From Bacillota bacterium (GTDB lineage Bacteria > Bacillota > Clostridia > Christensenellales > Aristaeellaceae): 16,109 bases of DNA. Shown piece by piece: positions 7,131 through 13,234 of the stretch. Made by a program: the position numbers and the translations under genes. The notes beneath the pieces were generated by a model. It had not been told where the DNA came from and did no database searches. It was given only the letters and a program-made list of their open reading frames with translations. Numbering within the stretch: position 1 is the stretch's first letter; each line of letters opens with the position of its first letter. Where the stretch lies: contig JAEZTD010000014.1 of assembly GCA_023443705.1 (NCBI GenBank), positions 1 to 16,109 on the forward strand, given 5' to 3'.

Positions 7131-8375
7131 ATGAAAATCGTCGACGTGGTGCTGTCCGGCGGGCGCACCGGGTTCTTCTTTGACGACCAGCGGGCCATCA
7201 AGCATGGCGCGCCGGCCGACGGCTCCGCCTACCTTGGCGACCCTGAGACAAAGGGGTTCGTGTCGATCAGGCAGCCGGGCGAGTCGGTTTCGGTAATGCT
7301 GGTTCTGGACGACGGGCAGGTGGCCTACGGCGACTGCGCGGCGGTGCAGTACTCCGGCTGCGGCGGGCGGGACCCGCTGTTCCTTGCGGAGGACTACATC
7401 CCGGTGATTGAAAAGACCGTTCGCCCGCTGCTCATCGGGCGGGAGGCGGATTCGTTCCGGAACCTCGCGGCCGAAACCGAGGCCATCCGTGTGGACGGCC
7501 ACCCGCTGCACACCGCGGCCCGCTACGGCGTGAGCCAGGCGATTCTGGACGCCGTGGCGAAATCCAGGAAGAGGCTGATGTGCGAGGTTGTGGCGGCGGA
7601 GTACGGCACCACCGTGTCGGACAAAATGATCCCCATCTTCTCGCAGTCCGGCGACAACCGCTACGACAACGCCGACAAGATGATCCTAAAGGGCGCGGAC
7701 GTCATGCCCCACGGCCTCATCAACAACCTCGAAACGAAACTCGGCCGGGACGGGGAAAAGCTCGTCGAGTACGTGGACTGGCTTGGCCGCCGCATTGAAA
7801 AACTGCGCGTCCGGGATTCCTACCGCCCGGTACTGCACCTCGACGTATACGGCACCATCGGCCTTCTCTTTGGCAACGAGAACTTCACCGCCATGGCGGA
7901 TTACCTTGAAAGACTCGCCGAGGCCGCGCAGCCCTTCCGCCTTCGCATCGAGGGCCCGATGGACGCCGACGAGCGCGAGCGGCAGATGGCCGACATGCGC
8001 CTGCTCCGCGAGGAGGTCGACCGCCGGGGCATCCCGGTGGAACTGGTGGCCGACGAGTGGTGCAACACGCTGGAAGACGTGAAGTACTTCGCGGACAACA
8101 AGGCCGGGCACATGCTGCAGATCAAGACGCCGGACCTTGGCGGCATCCAGAACACCGCCGAAGCGGTGCTCTACTGCCGCGAAAAGGGCATCGGCGCCTA
8201 TCAGGGCGGCACCTGCAACGAGACCGACCGCTCCGCCCAGGTGTGCGTACACGTGGCGATGGCGACGCGGGCCGATCAGATCCTCGCCAAGCCCGGCATG
8301 GGTGTGGACGAGGGGCACATGATCGTTTATAATGAGATGCGGCGCATTCTTGCGCTGCGCGGGAGGCGCGCATGA
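7131..8375 (+). CDS. mal: Methylaspartate ammonia-lyase
   Basis: This enolase-superfamily enzyme of 414 residues removes ammonia from (2S,3S)-3-methylaspartate to give mesaconate, the second step of the methylaspartate pathway. The catalytic lysine is K332 in IKTPDLGG; the Mg ligands are D238 (HLDVYG), E274 (IEGP) and D308 (VADEWC). H194 (MPHGLINN) and C362 (GGTCNETD) also match the family. ATG 7131 has AAAGGAAG 9 nt upstream; the frame is open further 5' only because it runs inside glmE in another phase. The stop overlaps the start of the next gene in an ATGA arrangement, so the two are translationally coupled. Confidence 0.97.
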   Translation: MKIVDVVLSGGRTGFFFDDQRAIKHGAPADGSAYLGDPETKGFVSIRQPGESVSVMLVLDDGQVAYGDCAAVQYSGCGGRDPLFLAEDYIPVIEKTVRPLLIGREADSFRNLAAETEAIRVDGHPLHTAARYGVSQAILDAVAKSRKRLMCEVVAAEYGTTVSDKMIPIFSQSGDNRYDNADKMILKGADVMPHGLINNLETKLGRDGEKLVEYVDWLGRRIEKLRVRDSYRPVLHLDVYGTIGLLFGNENFTAMADYLERLAEAAQPFRLRIEGPMDADERERQMADMRLLREEVDRRGIPVELVADEWCNTLEDVKYFADNKAGHMLQIKTPDLGGIQNTAEAVLYCREKGIGAYQGGTCNETDRSAQVCVHVAMATRADQILAKPGMGVDEGHMIVYNEMRRILALRGRRA

Positions 8376-9727
8376 GAGAGGAATTTCGAATTCTTTCCAC
8401 CACGGCCATACTCGGCTACGGCTTTCCGATGGCCTCCTTTGAGGAAGGCATGAAGCGGAAACCGCACCTGATCGCGGTGGACGCGGGCTCCTCCGACCCC
8501 GGCCCCTACTACCTGGGCGCGGGCGTGTCGTTCACCGACAGGGGCTCCGTCAAGCGGGACCTTGCGGTGATGCTGGGCGCGGCGGTGGAGCACGACATCC
8601 CGGTCGTGATCGGCACCGCCGGCGGCAGCGGCGCGGACTCGCACCTCGACTGGTGCTTTGAGATCATCCGGGAGATCGCGCTGGAGCAGAACCTGCACTT
8701 CAAGGCGGCGAAGATTTCCGCGGAAGTACCGCGGGAGACCGTCCTCGCCGCGATGAAGGCCGGGCGCGTCGGCCCGCTGGGGCCCGCGCCCGCGCTCACC
8801 GAGGAAGCGCTTGGCGCCACCACCCGCATCGTCGGGCAGATGGGCCTTGAGCCCATCCAGAAGGCGCTCGAGGGCGGCGCGCAGGTGGTGGTTGCGGGCC
8901 GCGCCTACGATCCCAGCGTGTTTGCCGCGCTGCCGGTCATGCGGGGGTACGACCGGGGCCTCGCGATCCACCTGGGCAAAATATTGGAATGCGCCGCGAT
9001 CGCGGCGACCCCGGGCAGTGGATCGGACTGCATGTTCGGCTACCTGGGCGAGGACTACTTCCGTGTTGAGCCGCTTTCCGGAAACCGACGCTGCACCACG
9101 CTTTCGGTGGCCGCCCACACGCTCTATGAAAAGACCAACCCCTACCTCCTGCCCGGCCCGGGCGGCGTCCTGAGCCTCGAGGAAGCGACCTTTGACCAGG
9201 AGACGGACCGCGCCGTACTCGTGCGCGGCTCGAAGTTCCTGCCCGGGCAGTACCAGATCAAGCTGGAGGGCGCCCGCAAGATCGGCTGCCGTACGGTGTC
9301 CATCGCCGGCGCGCGGGACCCGGTGATGCTCCAAAAGATCGACGAGATCATTGCGGGCGTGCGCGCCCGCGTGGAGGACAACTTCCGAAGCGCGCCCTTT
9401 GACTACCGGCTGGACTTCAAGGTCTACGGCCGGGACGGCGTGATGGGCCAGCTGGAGCCCAGCCCAACCGTCGACGGCCACGAGATCGGCATCGTGATCG
9501 ATGCGCTGGCCGATACCCAGGGCCACGCCGACACCATCTGCTCCTTCGCCCGCTCCACGATGCTGCACTACGGCTACGAGGGCAGGCGCGCCACCGCCGG
9601 GAACCTGGCGTTCCCGTACTCGCCCAGCGACTTCCACGCCGGCGACGTGTACGTCTTCAGCATCTACCACCTGATCGACGTAACGGACCCCTGCGAACTC
9701 TTCCCGGTGGAATACATTACACTTTAG
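8372..9727 (+). CDS. AtuA-like (DUF1446) protein of unknown function in the glm operon
   Basis: This 451-residue protein belongs to the family named after AtuA of acyclic terpene utilization (DUF1446); its biochemical activity is not established. Visible traits are IAVDAGSSDPGPYYLGAG near the start, GTAGGSGADSHLDW, VVVAGRAYDPSVFAAL, and late segments KVYGRDGVMGQLEP and GEIG-like DGHEIGIVIDAL. It looks cytosolic, with no signal peptide or membrane span. GGGAGG lies 5 nt before ATG 8372, which overlaps the mal stop. In AtuA-type proteins a DUF4387-like ferredoxin-fold domain can follow on the same chain; here it is encoded by the next, separate gene. Work on a pathway intermediate is likely from the context, but no reaction can be assigned. 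Confidence 0.85.
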   Translation: MREEFRILSTTAILGYGFPMASFEEGMKRKPHLIAVDAGSSDPGPYYLGAGVSFTDRGSVKRDLAVMLGAAVEHDIPVVIGTAGGSGADSHLDWCFEIIREIALEQNLHFKAAKISAEVPRETVLAAMKAGRVGPLGPAPALTEEALGATTRIVGQMGLEPIQKALEGGAQVVVAGRAYDPSVFAALPVMRGYDRGLAIHLGKILECAAIAATPGSGSDCMFGYLGEDYFRVEPLSGNRRCTTLSVAAHTLYEKTNPYLLPGPGGVLSLEEATFDQETDRAVLVRGSKFLPGQYQIKLEGARKIGCRTVSIAGARDPVMLQKIDEIIAGVRARVEDNFRSAPFDYRLDFKVYGRDGVMGQLEPSPTVDGHEIGIVIDALADTQGHADTICSFARSTMLHYGYEGRRATAGNLAFPYSPSDFHAGDVYVFSIYHLIDVTDPCELFPVEYITL

Positions 9728-9737
9728 GAGGGCGGAT

Positions 9738-10049
9738 ATGAAACTGACAGAGCTTGCGGACATCATCCGCTCCAAGAACTCCGGCCCCTACGAGCTGACG
9801 CTGGACGTGATGTTCAAAACCCGCGAGGATTTTGAGCGCGTGTGGGCCTCCGGCGCGATCAGCGAGAAGACGTTCTGTGAACTCTACCGCATCACGCCGG
9901 ACTAGATCGTGTCCATCGTGGCCTTCCCGCCCGCAAAGGCGATCAAGGCGACGATCGTCAGGCCCATCTGCTCCGGCGATCCGGGCGAGACGGACGTCTA
10001 CGGCGCGCAGCAGCACGCGCCGCTTCTGAACCTGGAAGTCAACCTGTAA
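9738..10049 (+). pseudogene. DUF4387 (AtuA-partner) protein interrupted by an in-frame TAG
   Basis: From ATG 9738 (AGGAGG 6 nt upstream) the frame reads MKLTELADIIRSKNSGPYEL and continues to YRITPD, then meets TAG at 9903-9905. The same frame goes on as IVSIVAFPPAKAIKATIVRP and DVYGAQQHAPLLNLEV to TAA at 10047-10049. Together this is 103 codons, the usual size of DUF4387 proteins, and both halves look like that family. So one nonsense codon splits an otherwise intact gene. TAG is a normal stop in this window (hydratase alpha, atuA-like). A GTG (9909) lies one codon after the TAG, without a clear ribosome site, so re-initiation is possible but weak. A sequencing error, a recent GAG-to-TAG or AAG-to-TAG mutation, or readthrough would all fit. 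Confidence 0.75.
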
Positions 10050-10072
10050 ACAACGTAAGGGAGGTGCATGGC

Positions 10073-10984
10073 ATGCCCGTCAACGATCACTACCTGTACG
10101 GCGTATACTTCGCGCCCCGCGGCGTCCGCCGCATGACGGAGATGGGTATGACCATCGCCCAGCACCACCTGTCGCCCTTCGACCGGCTCATCGGCGTGGT
10201 GGGGGAGGCGGGGAGCGGCAAGAGCATGCTGGTCAAGGGCATGTTCCCCGGCCTTGAAATGACCAACGACGACAACGGCGTCAACGTGCGGCCGCTGCCG
10301 ATTTTGTCGGTGGATGACGAAAGCGGCTTCTTCAGCCCCCACACCTACCACCTGGACATGCGGTTCGAGCTTGCGTTCACCCAGCCCCACGTGCTGGCCA
10401 CCTGCGTCCGAAAGGCGCTGGAGAAGGGCCGCCGCGTGATCGTGGAGCACTTTGAAATGCTGTACCCTGCGCTGGGCATCAACGCGGAGCTTTTAATCGG
10501 CATCGGGGAAGAGATCCTGGTCACCCGCCCCAACATCTTCGGGCCGGAGCCGCAGGATGTGGCGGACATTGTGTTCAGGTCCATCAAGTACCGAAAGATG
10601 GCCCATACCGCCGAGGACCTCTGCGAGCGCAAATTGTGGGACCGCTACCGGAACCGCTACCAGCACGGTGACGTGCGCCACGGCTTCCTCCTGGAGTTCG
10701 ATGAAAAGCCGGAACTCGCCATATCGGAAATCGAGCAGTACGTGAAAAAGCGCATCGCTGAGGACATGCCGGTCTCCTTTCACGACGAGACTCACATCTC
10801 CTTTGGCGAAAAGCTGCACTACTGCACCGGCCCGCGCATGCACGTCCATTCCACCGGAGAGATCGAGAACTTCAGCATGCTGCCGGAATACAAGTACGAC
10901 CCGATGGCGCGCATGTACCTTCTCGTCGGCCTCGTGGGGAGCGACCACCCCGACGAGCGGGATCTGAACAGAATCTCCTTCTGA
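10073..10984 (+). CDS. P-loop protein with C-terminal AlaRS-type SAD domain, unknown function
   Basis: This 303-residue protein combines a Walker A loop, GEAGSGKS at 44-51, in a kinase-like N-terminal half (IGVVGEAGSGKSMLVKGMFP; later RVIVEHFEML) with a C-terminal segment resembling the second additional domain (SAD) of alanyl-tRNA synthetase. The latter reads ISFGEKLHYCTGPRMHVHS followed by TGEI (261-264), comparable with the C-x-x-x-H and TGEI elements of AlaRS/AlaX, but with two extra residues between C251 and H257. HDETH (237-241) precedes it closely. C251, H257 and nearby histidines could bind zinc. It has no tRNA-synthetase core. AGGGAGG lies 8 nt before ATG 10073. It is the last gene of the glm operon, 23 nt after the DUF4387 frame, and no terminator is evident behind it. 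Its function is unknown. Confidence 0.8.
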   Translation: MPVNDHYLYGVYFAPRGVRRMTEMGMTIAQHHLSPFDRLIGVVGEAGSGKSMLVKGMFPGLEMTNDDNGVNVRPLPILSVDDESGFFSPHTYHLDMRFELAFTQPHVLATCVRKALEKGRRVIVEHFEMLYPALGINAELLIGIGEEILVTRPNIFGPEPQDVADIVFRSIKYRKMAHTAEDLCERKLWDRYRNRYQHGDVRHGFLLEFDEKPELAISEIEQYVKKRIAEDMPVSFHDETHISFGEKLHYCTGPRMHVHSTGEIENFSMLPEYKYDPMARMYLLVGLVGSDHPDERDLNRISF

Positions 10985-11060
10985 CCGGCGAAAAACCGTA
11001 CGCGGTGCCGCCTTGAGGCTTCGTGGTGGGAGAACATGCCGCCGGGTGCGGAATCTCCTT

Positions 11061-11089
11061 TTGACAACGGAAGCGCCGCATGGTATAAT
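11061..11089 (+). promoter_or_regulatory. Consensus promoter of smpB-ssrA
   Basis: TTGACA (11061-11066) and TATAAT (11084-11089) are both perfect and are spaced by exactly 17 nt. Transcription should begin near 11096, giving a leader of about 24 nt before smpB. It is the strongest promoter in the window, as suits a gene pair for ribosome rescue. Confidence 0.9.
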
Positions 11090-11119
11090 CGGTGGACACC
11101 TGAAAAGGGAGGAAAGGTC

Positions 11120-11584
11120 ATGCCGCGCCAACTTGGTACGAAGACGATCGCGCAAAACCGCAAGGCGCGCCATGATTACTTCATCGAGGAGACCTGGGAG
11201 ACGGGCATTGAGCTGCGCGGCAACGAAGTCAAGTCGATCCGGCTGGGCAGGTGCAACCTGAAGGACTCCTTCGCGCAGGTGCGGCGGGGTGAGCTGTTCG
11301 TCGAGAACATGCACATCAGCCCCTACGAAAAGGGCTCCTATTACAACGAGGACCCGCTCAGGCCCAAGCGGCTTCTGATGCATAAGGCAGAAATTAGAAA
11401 GCTCGAGCAGGCCGTCATGCAGCAGGGGCTGGCGTTGGTGCCGCTGTCCATCTACCTGAAGGATGGCCGGATGAAGATAGAGCTGGCGCTCTGCAAGGGT
11501 AAGAAGCTCTACGACAAGCGGGACGACATGGCAAAGCGCGATGCCCAGCGCGAGGTGGAGCGCCACTTCCGCGACAAGGACTGA
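11120..11584 (+). CDS. smpB: SsrA-binding protein SmpB
   Basis: This 154-residue protein is the partner of tmRNA in trans-translation: it binds the tRNA-like domain and places it in the A site of stalled ribosomes. Typical motifs are present in order: NRKARHDYFIEETWETGIEL, GNEVKSIRLGRCNLKDSFA, HISPYEKGSYYNEDPLRPKRLL and the C-terminal KGKKLYDKRDDMAKRDAQRE tail, which inserts into the mRNA channel. ATG 11120 has AGGGAGG 7 nt upstream. The ssrA gene begins only 12 nt after the stop, so the RNA and its protein are probably made from one transcript that is then processed. Length and frame are normal. Confidence 0.97.
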   Translation: MPRQLGTKTIAQNRKARHDYFIEETWETGIELRGNEVKSIRLGRCNLKDSFAQVRRGELFVENMHISPYEKGSYYNEDPLRPKRLLMHKAEIRKLEQAVMQQGLALVPLSIYLKDGRMKIELALCKGKKLYDKRDDMAKRDAQREVERHFRDKD

Positions 11585-11596
11585 CCATTATTTTAT

Positions 11597-11948
11597 GGGG
11601 GTGTACTGGTTTCGACGGGGATCATGGGGATTTGAGAAGCGAGCGGCGGCCCTGGACCGCCTCATCAACGGGAAAAACAATAACTGCGAACGAAGACAAC
11701 TTCGCTCTGGCGGCCGCTTAAGGCCGCTCGTCGGACCTGAGCCTCCCGCGGCGCAGCCACCCGGCGTCATTAAAGGCGGGGAACCAGCCTAACCAAGCTT
11801 TGACGTAGGCGGGATTTTATGAAGCTACTGAAACCGTAAGCCCGTCTGTGGGCGTGCGGCAGAGGGAACGTTAAAACGCAGACTGCGCTCGGAGACGCTT
11901 GGGTTCTCGGGTTTTCGGACAGGAGTTCGATTCTCCTCACCTCCACCA
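11597..11948 (+). ncRNA. ssrA: Transfer-messenger RNA (tmRNA)
   Basis: The 5' end GGGGGUG (11597-11603) with ACUGGUUUCGACGGG is the classical tmRNA beginning. It pairs with CACCUCC (11938-11944), followed by A and an encoded CCA (11946-11948), to make the tRNA-like acceptor stem with one G-U pair. The T arm is AGGAG-UUCGAUU-CUCCU. The tag frame ends at UAA 11719-11721. Taking the resume codon as GCG at 11686, after AAUAACU, the tag reads ANEDNFALAAA, close to clostridial tags but with one extra alanine at the end. The length is 352 nt. No clear separate promoter lies in the 12-nt gap after smpB, so processing from a joint transcript is likely. Confidence 0.95.
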
Positions 11949-11950
11949 TC

Positions 11951-11987
11951 AAAACACACCAGATGATGCTTCATCCGGTGTGTTTTT
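11951..11987 (+). terminator. Strong intrinsic terminator of smpB-ssrA
   Basis: AAACACACC pairs with GGTGTGTTT, and inside this GATGA pairs with TCATC round a TGCT loop, leaving one A-C mismatch. The stem is followed by a T run (11982-11986). It begins 2 nt after the encoded CCA of ssrA. Confidence 0.9.
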
Positions 11988-11993
11988 GCGATT

Positions 11994-12016
11994 AATAATG
12001 ACTATTAGTCAATATT
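11994..12016. promoter_or_regulatory. 23-bp near-perfect palindrome after the ssrA terminator
   Basis: TGACTA (11999-12004) and TAGTCA (12006-12011) are perfect inverted repeats around a single central base, extended by AATA (11994-11997) and TATT (12013-12016). Only one symmetric pair of flanking bases fails to match, besides the centre. This is the size and shape of a binding site for a dimeric protein. Its partner is unknown. Confidence 0.4.
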
Positions 12017-12052
12017 TAGGCGTCGATGTCCGAACTACTTTCGCAAATTAAA

Positions 12053-12187
12053 CGCCCGTTCAGTGTCTTGAACGGGCGAACGAGGTAAAAAGCGTGGTAT
12101 AGCTAGGCGGTCTCTGCTTCTTGCGGGCTGTGTTTTCGGAACACCTACGGGGCAACCTAAGCGAAAAACGCGGAGGTTGCTTTTCTT
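12053..12187 (+). promoter_or_regulatory. Structured, attenuator-like leader upstream of the ligase gene
   Basis: Three hairpins follow one another in the gap before the ligase. First, CGCCCGTTCA and TGAACGGGCG (12053-12078) form a perfect 10-bp stem with a 6-nt loop. Second, GTGTT-TTCGG-AACAC lies at 12130-12144. Third, GCAACCT (12152-12158) pairs with AGGTTGC (12174-12180), with an inner GCG/CGC stem, followed by TTTTCTT. The third looks like an intrinsic terminator, and its 3' arm contains the GGAGG (12172-12176 region) that would serve the small ORF at 12188. A TGn-extended -10 element, TATAGC at 12098-12103, might be the promoter, but no matching -35 is seen. The rest of the gap from 11988 holds the palindrome at 11994-12016 and nothing else I can name. 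Confidence 0.45.
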
Positions 12188-12250
12188 ATGGCGATAGAGT
12201 CCATTTTCCGGAAGGCCTGCATGGATGCGAAGGGCGGGTGGGAAGTATGA
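12188..12250 (+). CDS. Possible 20-residue leader peptide coupled to the ligase gene
   Basis: ATG 12188 opens a 20-codon frame, MAIESIFRKACMDAKGGWEV, whose TGA at 12248-12250 overlaps the ligase ATG in an ATGA arrangement. A GGAGG lies about 11 nt upstream inside the 3' arm of a terminator-like hairpin. The overlap and position suggest a leader peptide or a translational coupling device. It may equally be a chance short frame; I recognise no family. Confidence 0.35.
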   Translation: MAIESIFRKACMDAKGGWEV

Positions 12251-13185
12251 CGGACATGTTTGAAGCGAAGGATGTGAAGCCGATGCTGATCGGCGAGAGC
12301 CGTGAAGCCTTCGACAGCCCCGACTACATTTATGAGCTGAAGATGGACGGGGAGCGGTGCATCGCATACCTCGACCCGCTGTCGGGCACGGTGCTGCGAA
12401 ATAAGCGCAACATCAACATGCTGGGGAAGGTGCCGGAGCTCGGGAACATCCACAAGCAGGTGGACGCGCGCTGTATCCTGGACGGCGAGCTGATCGTGGC
12501 GGTGGATGGGGAGCCGAATTTTTACGAGATCCAGCGACGGGTGCAGATGAGGGACAAATTCACGATCTACCTGCAGTCCTCGCTTGCGCCGGCGACCTTT
12601 GTGGCGTCTGACATCCTGTACCATGCGGGGCGCGAGACGACATCCTGGTCGGTGCTGCAGCGGAAGGAGCTTCTAGAGCAGACGGTGACCGAGAACGAGC
12701 GGTTTGTGGTGTCGCGCTATGTCCGGGAGCGGGGCGTTGAGCATTACAACCTTGCCGCGAAGCGCAACCTTGAGGGGATCATCGCCAAACGCATTGAGAG
12801 CAGGTACTACCCGGACGCGCGATCGAAGGACTGGATCAAGTGCAAAAACCTGCAGGATGACGACTTTGTGGTTTGCGGCTTCATTCCGAAGGAGGAGCGC
12901 ACGGTGAGCGTGGTGCTGGGGAAGTACGACGGCGATCAGCTTGTTTACAGGGGGCAGATGGCGATGGGGGCATCGGGCGACAATTACAGGATAATAGCAA
13001 CGCACAGGCGGGCGGCTATACCGCCGCTTGGTCCGATGCCGGATGGGAAAGCTGAAACGATATGGCTGGCGGCGGACCTTGTGTGCACGGTGCGGCACAT
13101 GAATATGCCGCAGGCCGGGATGCAGCAGCCGATGTTCAGAGGGTATAGGATGGACAAGGACGCGGTGGAATGCGTGGTGGAGTGA
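12247..13185 (+). CDS. ATP-dependent DNA ligase, small bacterial type
   Basis: This 312-residue protein has the nucleotidyltransferase motifs of ATP-dependent ligases. Motif I is KMDGER at 32-37, with K32 as the AMP-accepting lysine; RNKRN follows at 51-55, ILDGEL at 77-82, FVASDIL near 118, EGIIAK (motif IV) at 176-181 and WIKCK (motif V) at 196-200. An OB-fold domain follows from about residue 204 (DDFVVCGFIPKEE). It seals nicks in duplex DNA using ATP. There is no polymerase or nuclease domain as in full LigD and no Ku gene nearby. ATG 12247 has a GGTGGGAAG region just upstream. Bacteria normally rely on the NAD-dependent LigA, so this is an accessory repair or mobile-element-derived ligase. 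Confidence 0.92.
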   Translation: MTDMFEAKDVKPMLIGESREAFDSPDYIYELKMDGERCIAYLDPLSGTVLRNKRNINMLGKVPELGNIHKQVDARCILDGELIVAVDGEPNFYEIQRRVQMRDKFTIYLQSSLAPATFVASDILYHAGRETTSWSVLQRKELLEQTVTENERFVVSRYVRERGVEHYNLAAKRNLEGIIAKRIESRYYPDARSKDWIKCKNLQDDDFVVCGFIPKEERTVSVVLGKYDGDQLVYRGQMAMGASGDNYRIIATHRRAAIPPLGPMPDGKAETIWLAADLVCTVRHMNMPQAGMQQPMFRGYRMDKDAVECVVE

Positions 13186-13215
13186 GAACGGGGAAAGCTG
13201 TCGTTCAGTAAGACG

Positions 13216-13234
13216 GATTGCCCGGGCAGTCTTT
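13216..13234. terminator. Weak hairpin between convergent ligase and deoR genes
   Basis: GATTGC (13216-13221) pairs with GCAGTC (13226-13231), with one G-U pair, around CCGG, followed by TTT on the plus strand. It lies exactly between the two convergent stop codons. The stem is short and the T run poor, so its strength is doubtful. Confidence 0.35.

Noticed and set aside
5924..7201. 425-codon minus-strand frame opposite glmE
   Set aside because: Antisense to well conserved glmE, composition typical of a shadow, and no promoter or ribosome site noticed.
8327..9775. 482-codon open frame on the minus strand opposite the AtuA-like gene
   Set aside because: It lies antisense to a gene with a recognisable family and good ribosome site; its translation is rich in Arg, Gly, Val and His with no known motif, as expected of a shadow frame in GC-rich DNA.
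9903..9905. Pyrrolysine as the meaning of the TAG in the DUF4387 frame
   Set aside because: Nothing in the window supports pyl genes, and TAG ends other genes here; kept only as a test within the finding.
11563..11596. Separate promoter for ssrA inside the end of smpB
   Set aside because: The best -10 (CATTAT at 11586-11591) matches only four bases and has no -35 at a proper distance.
11541..11792. Short ORF running from the smpB end into ssrA
   Set aside because: It overlaps the tmRNA, and its stretch through the tag region is in the wrong phase for the tag.
11900..13185. Attachment-site duplication of the ssrA 3' end (prophage or island boundary)
   Set aside because: I found no second copy of the T-arm/acceptor sequence and no integrase in the window.
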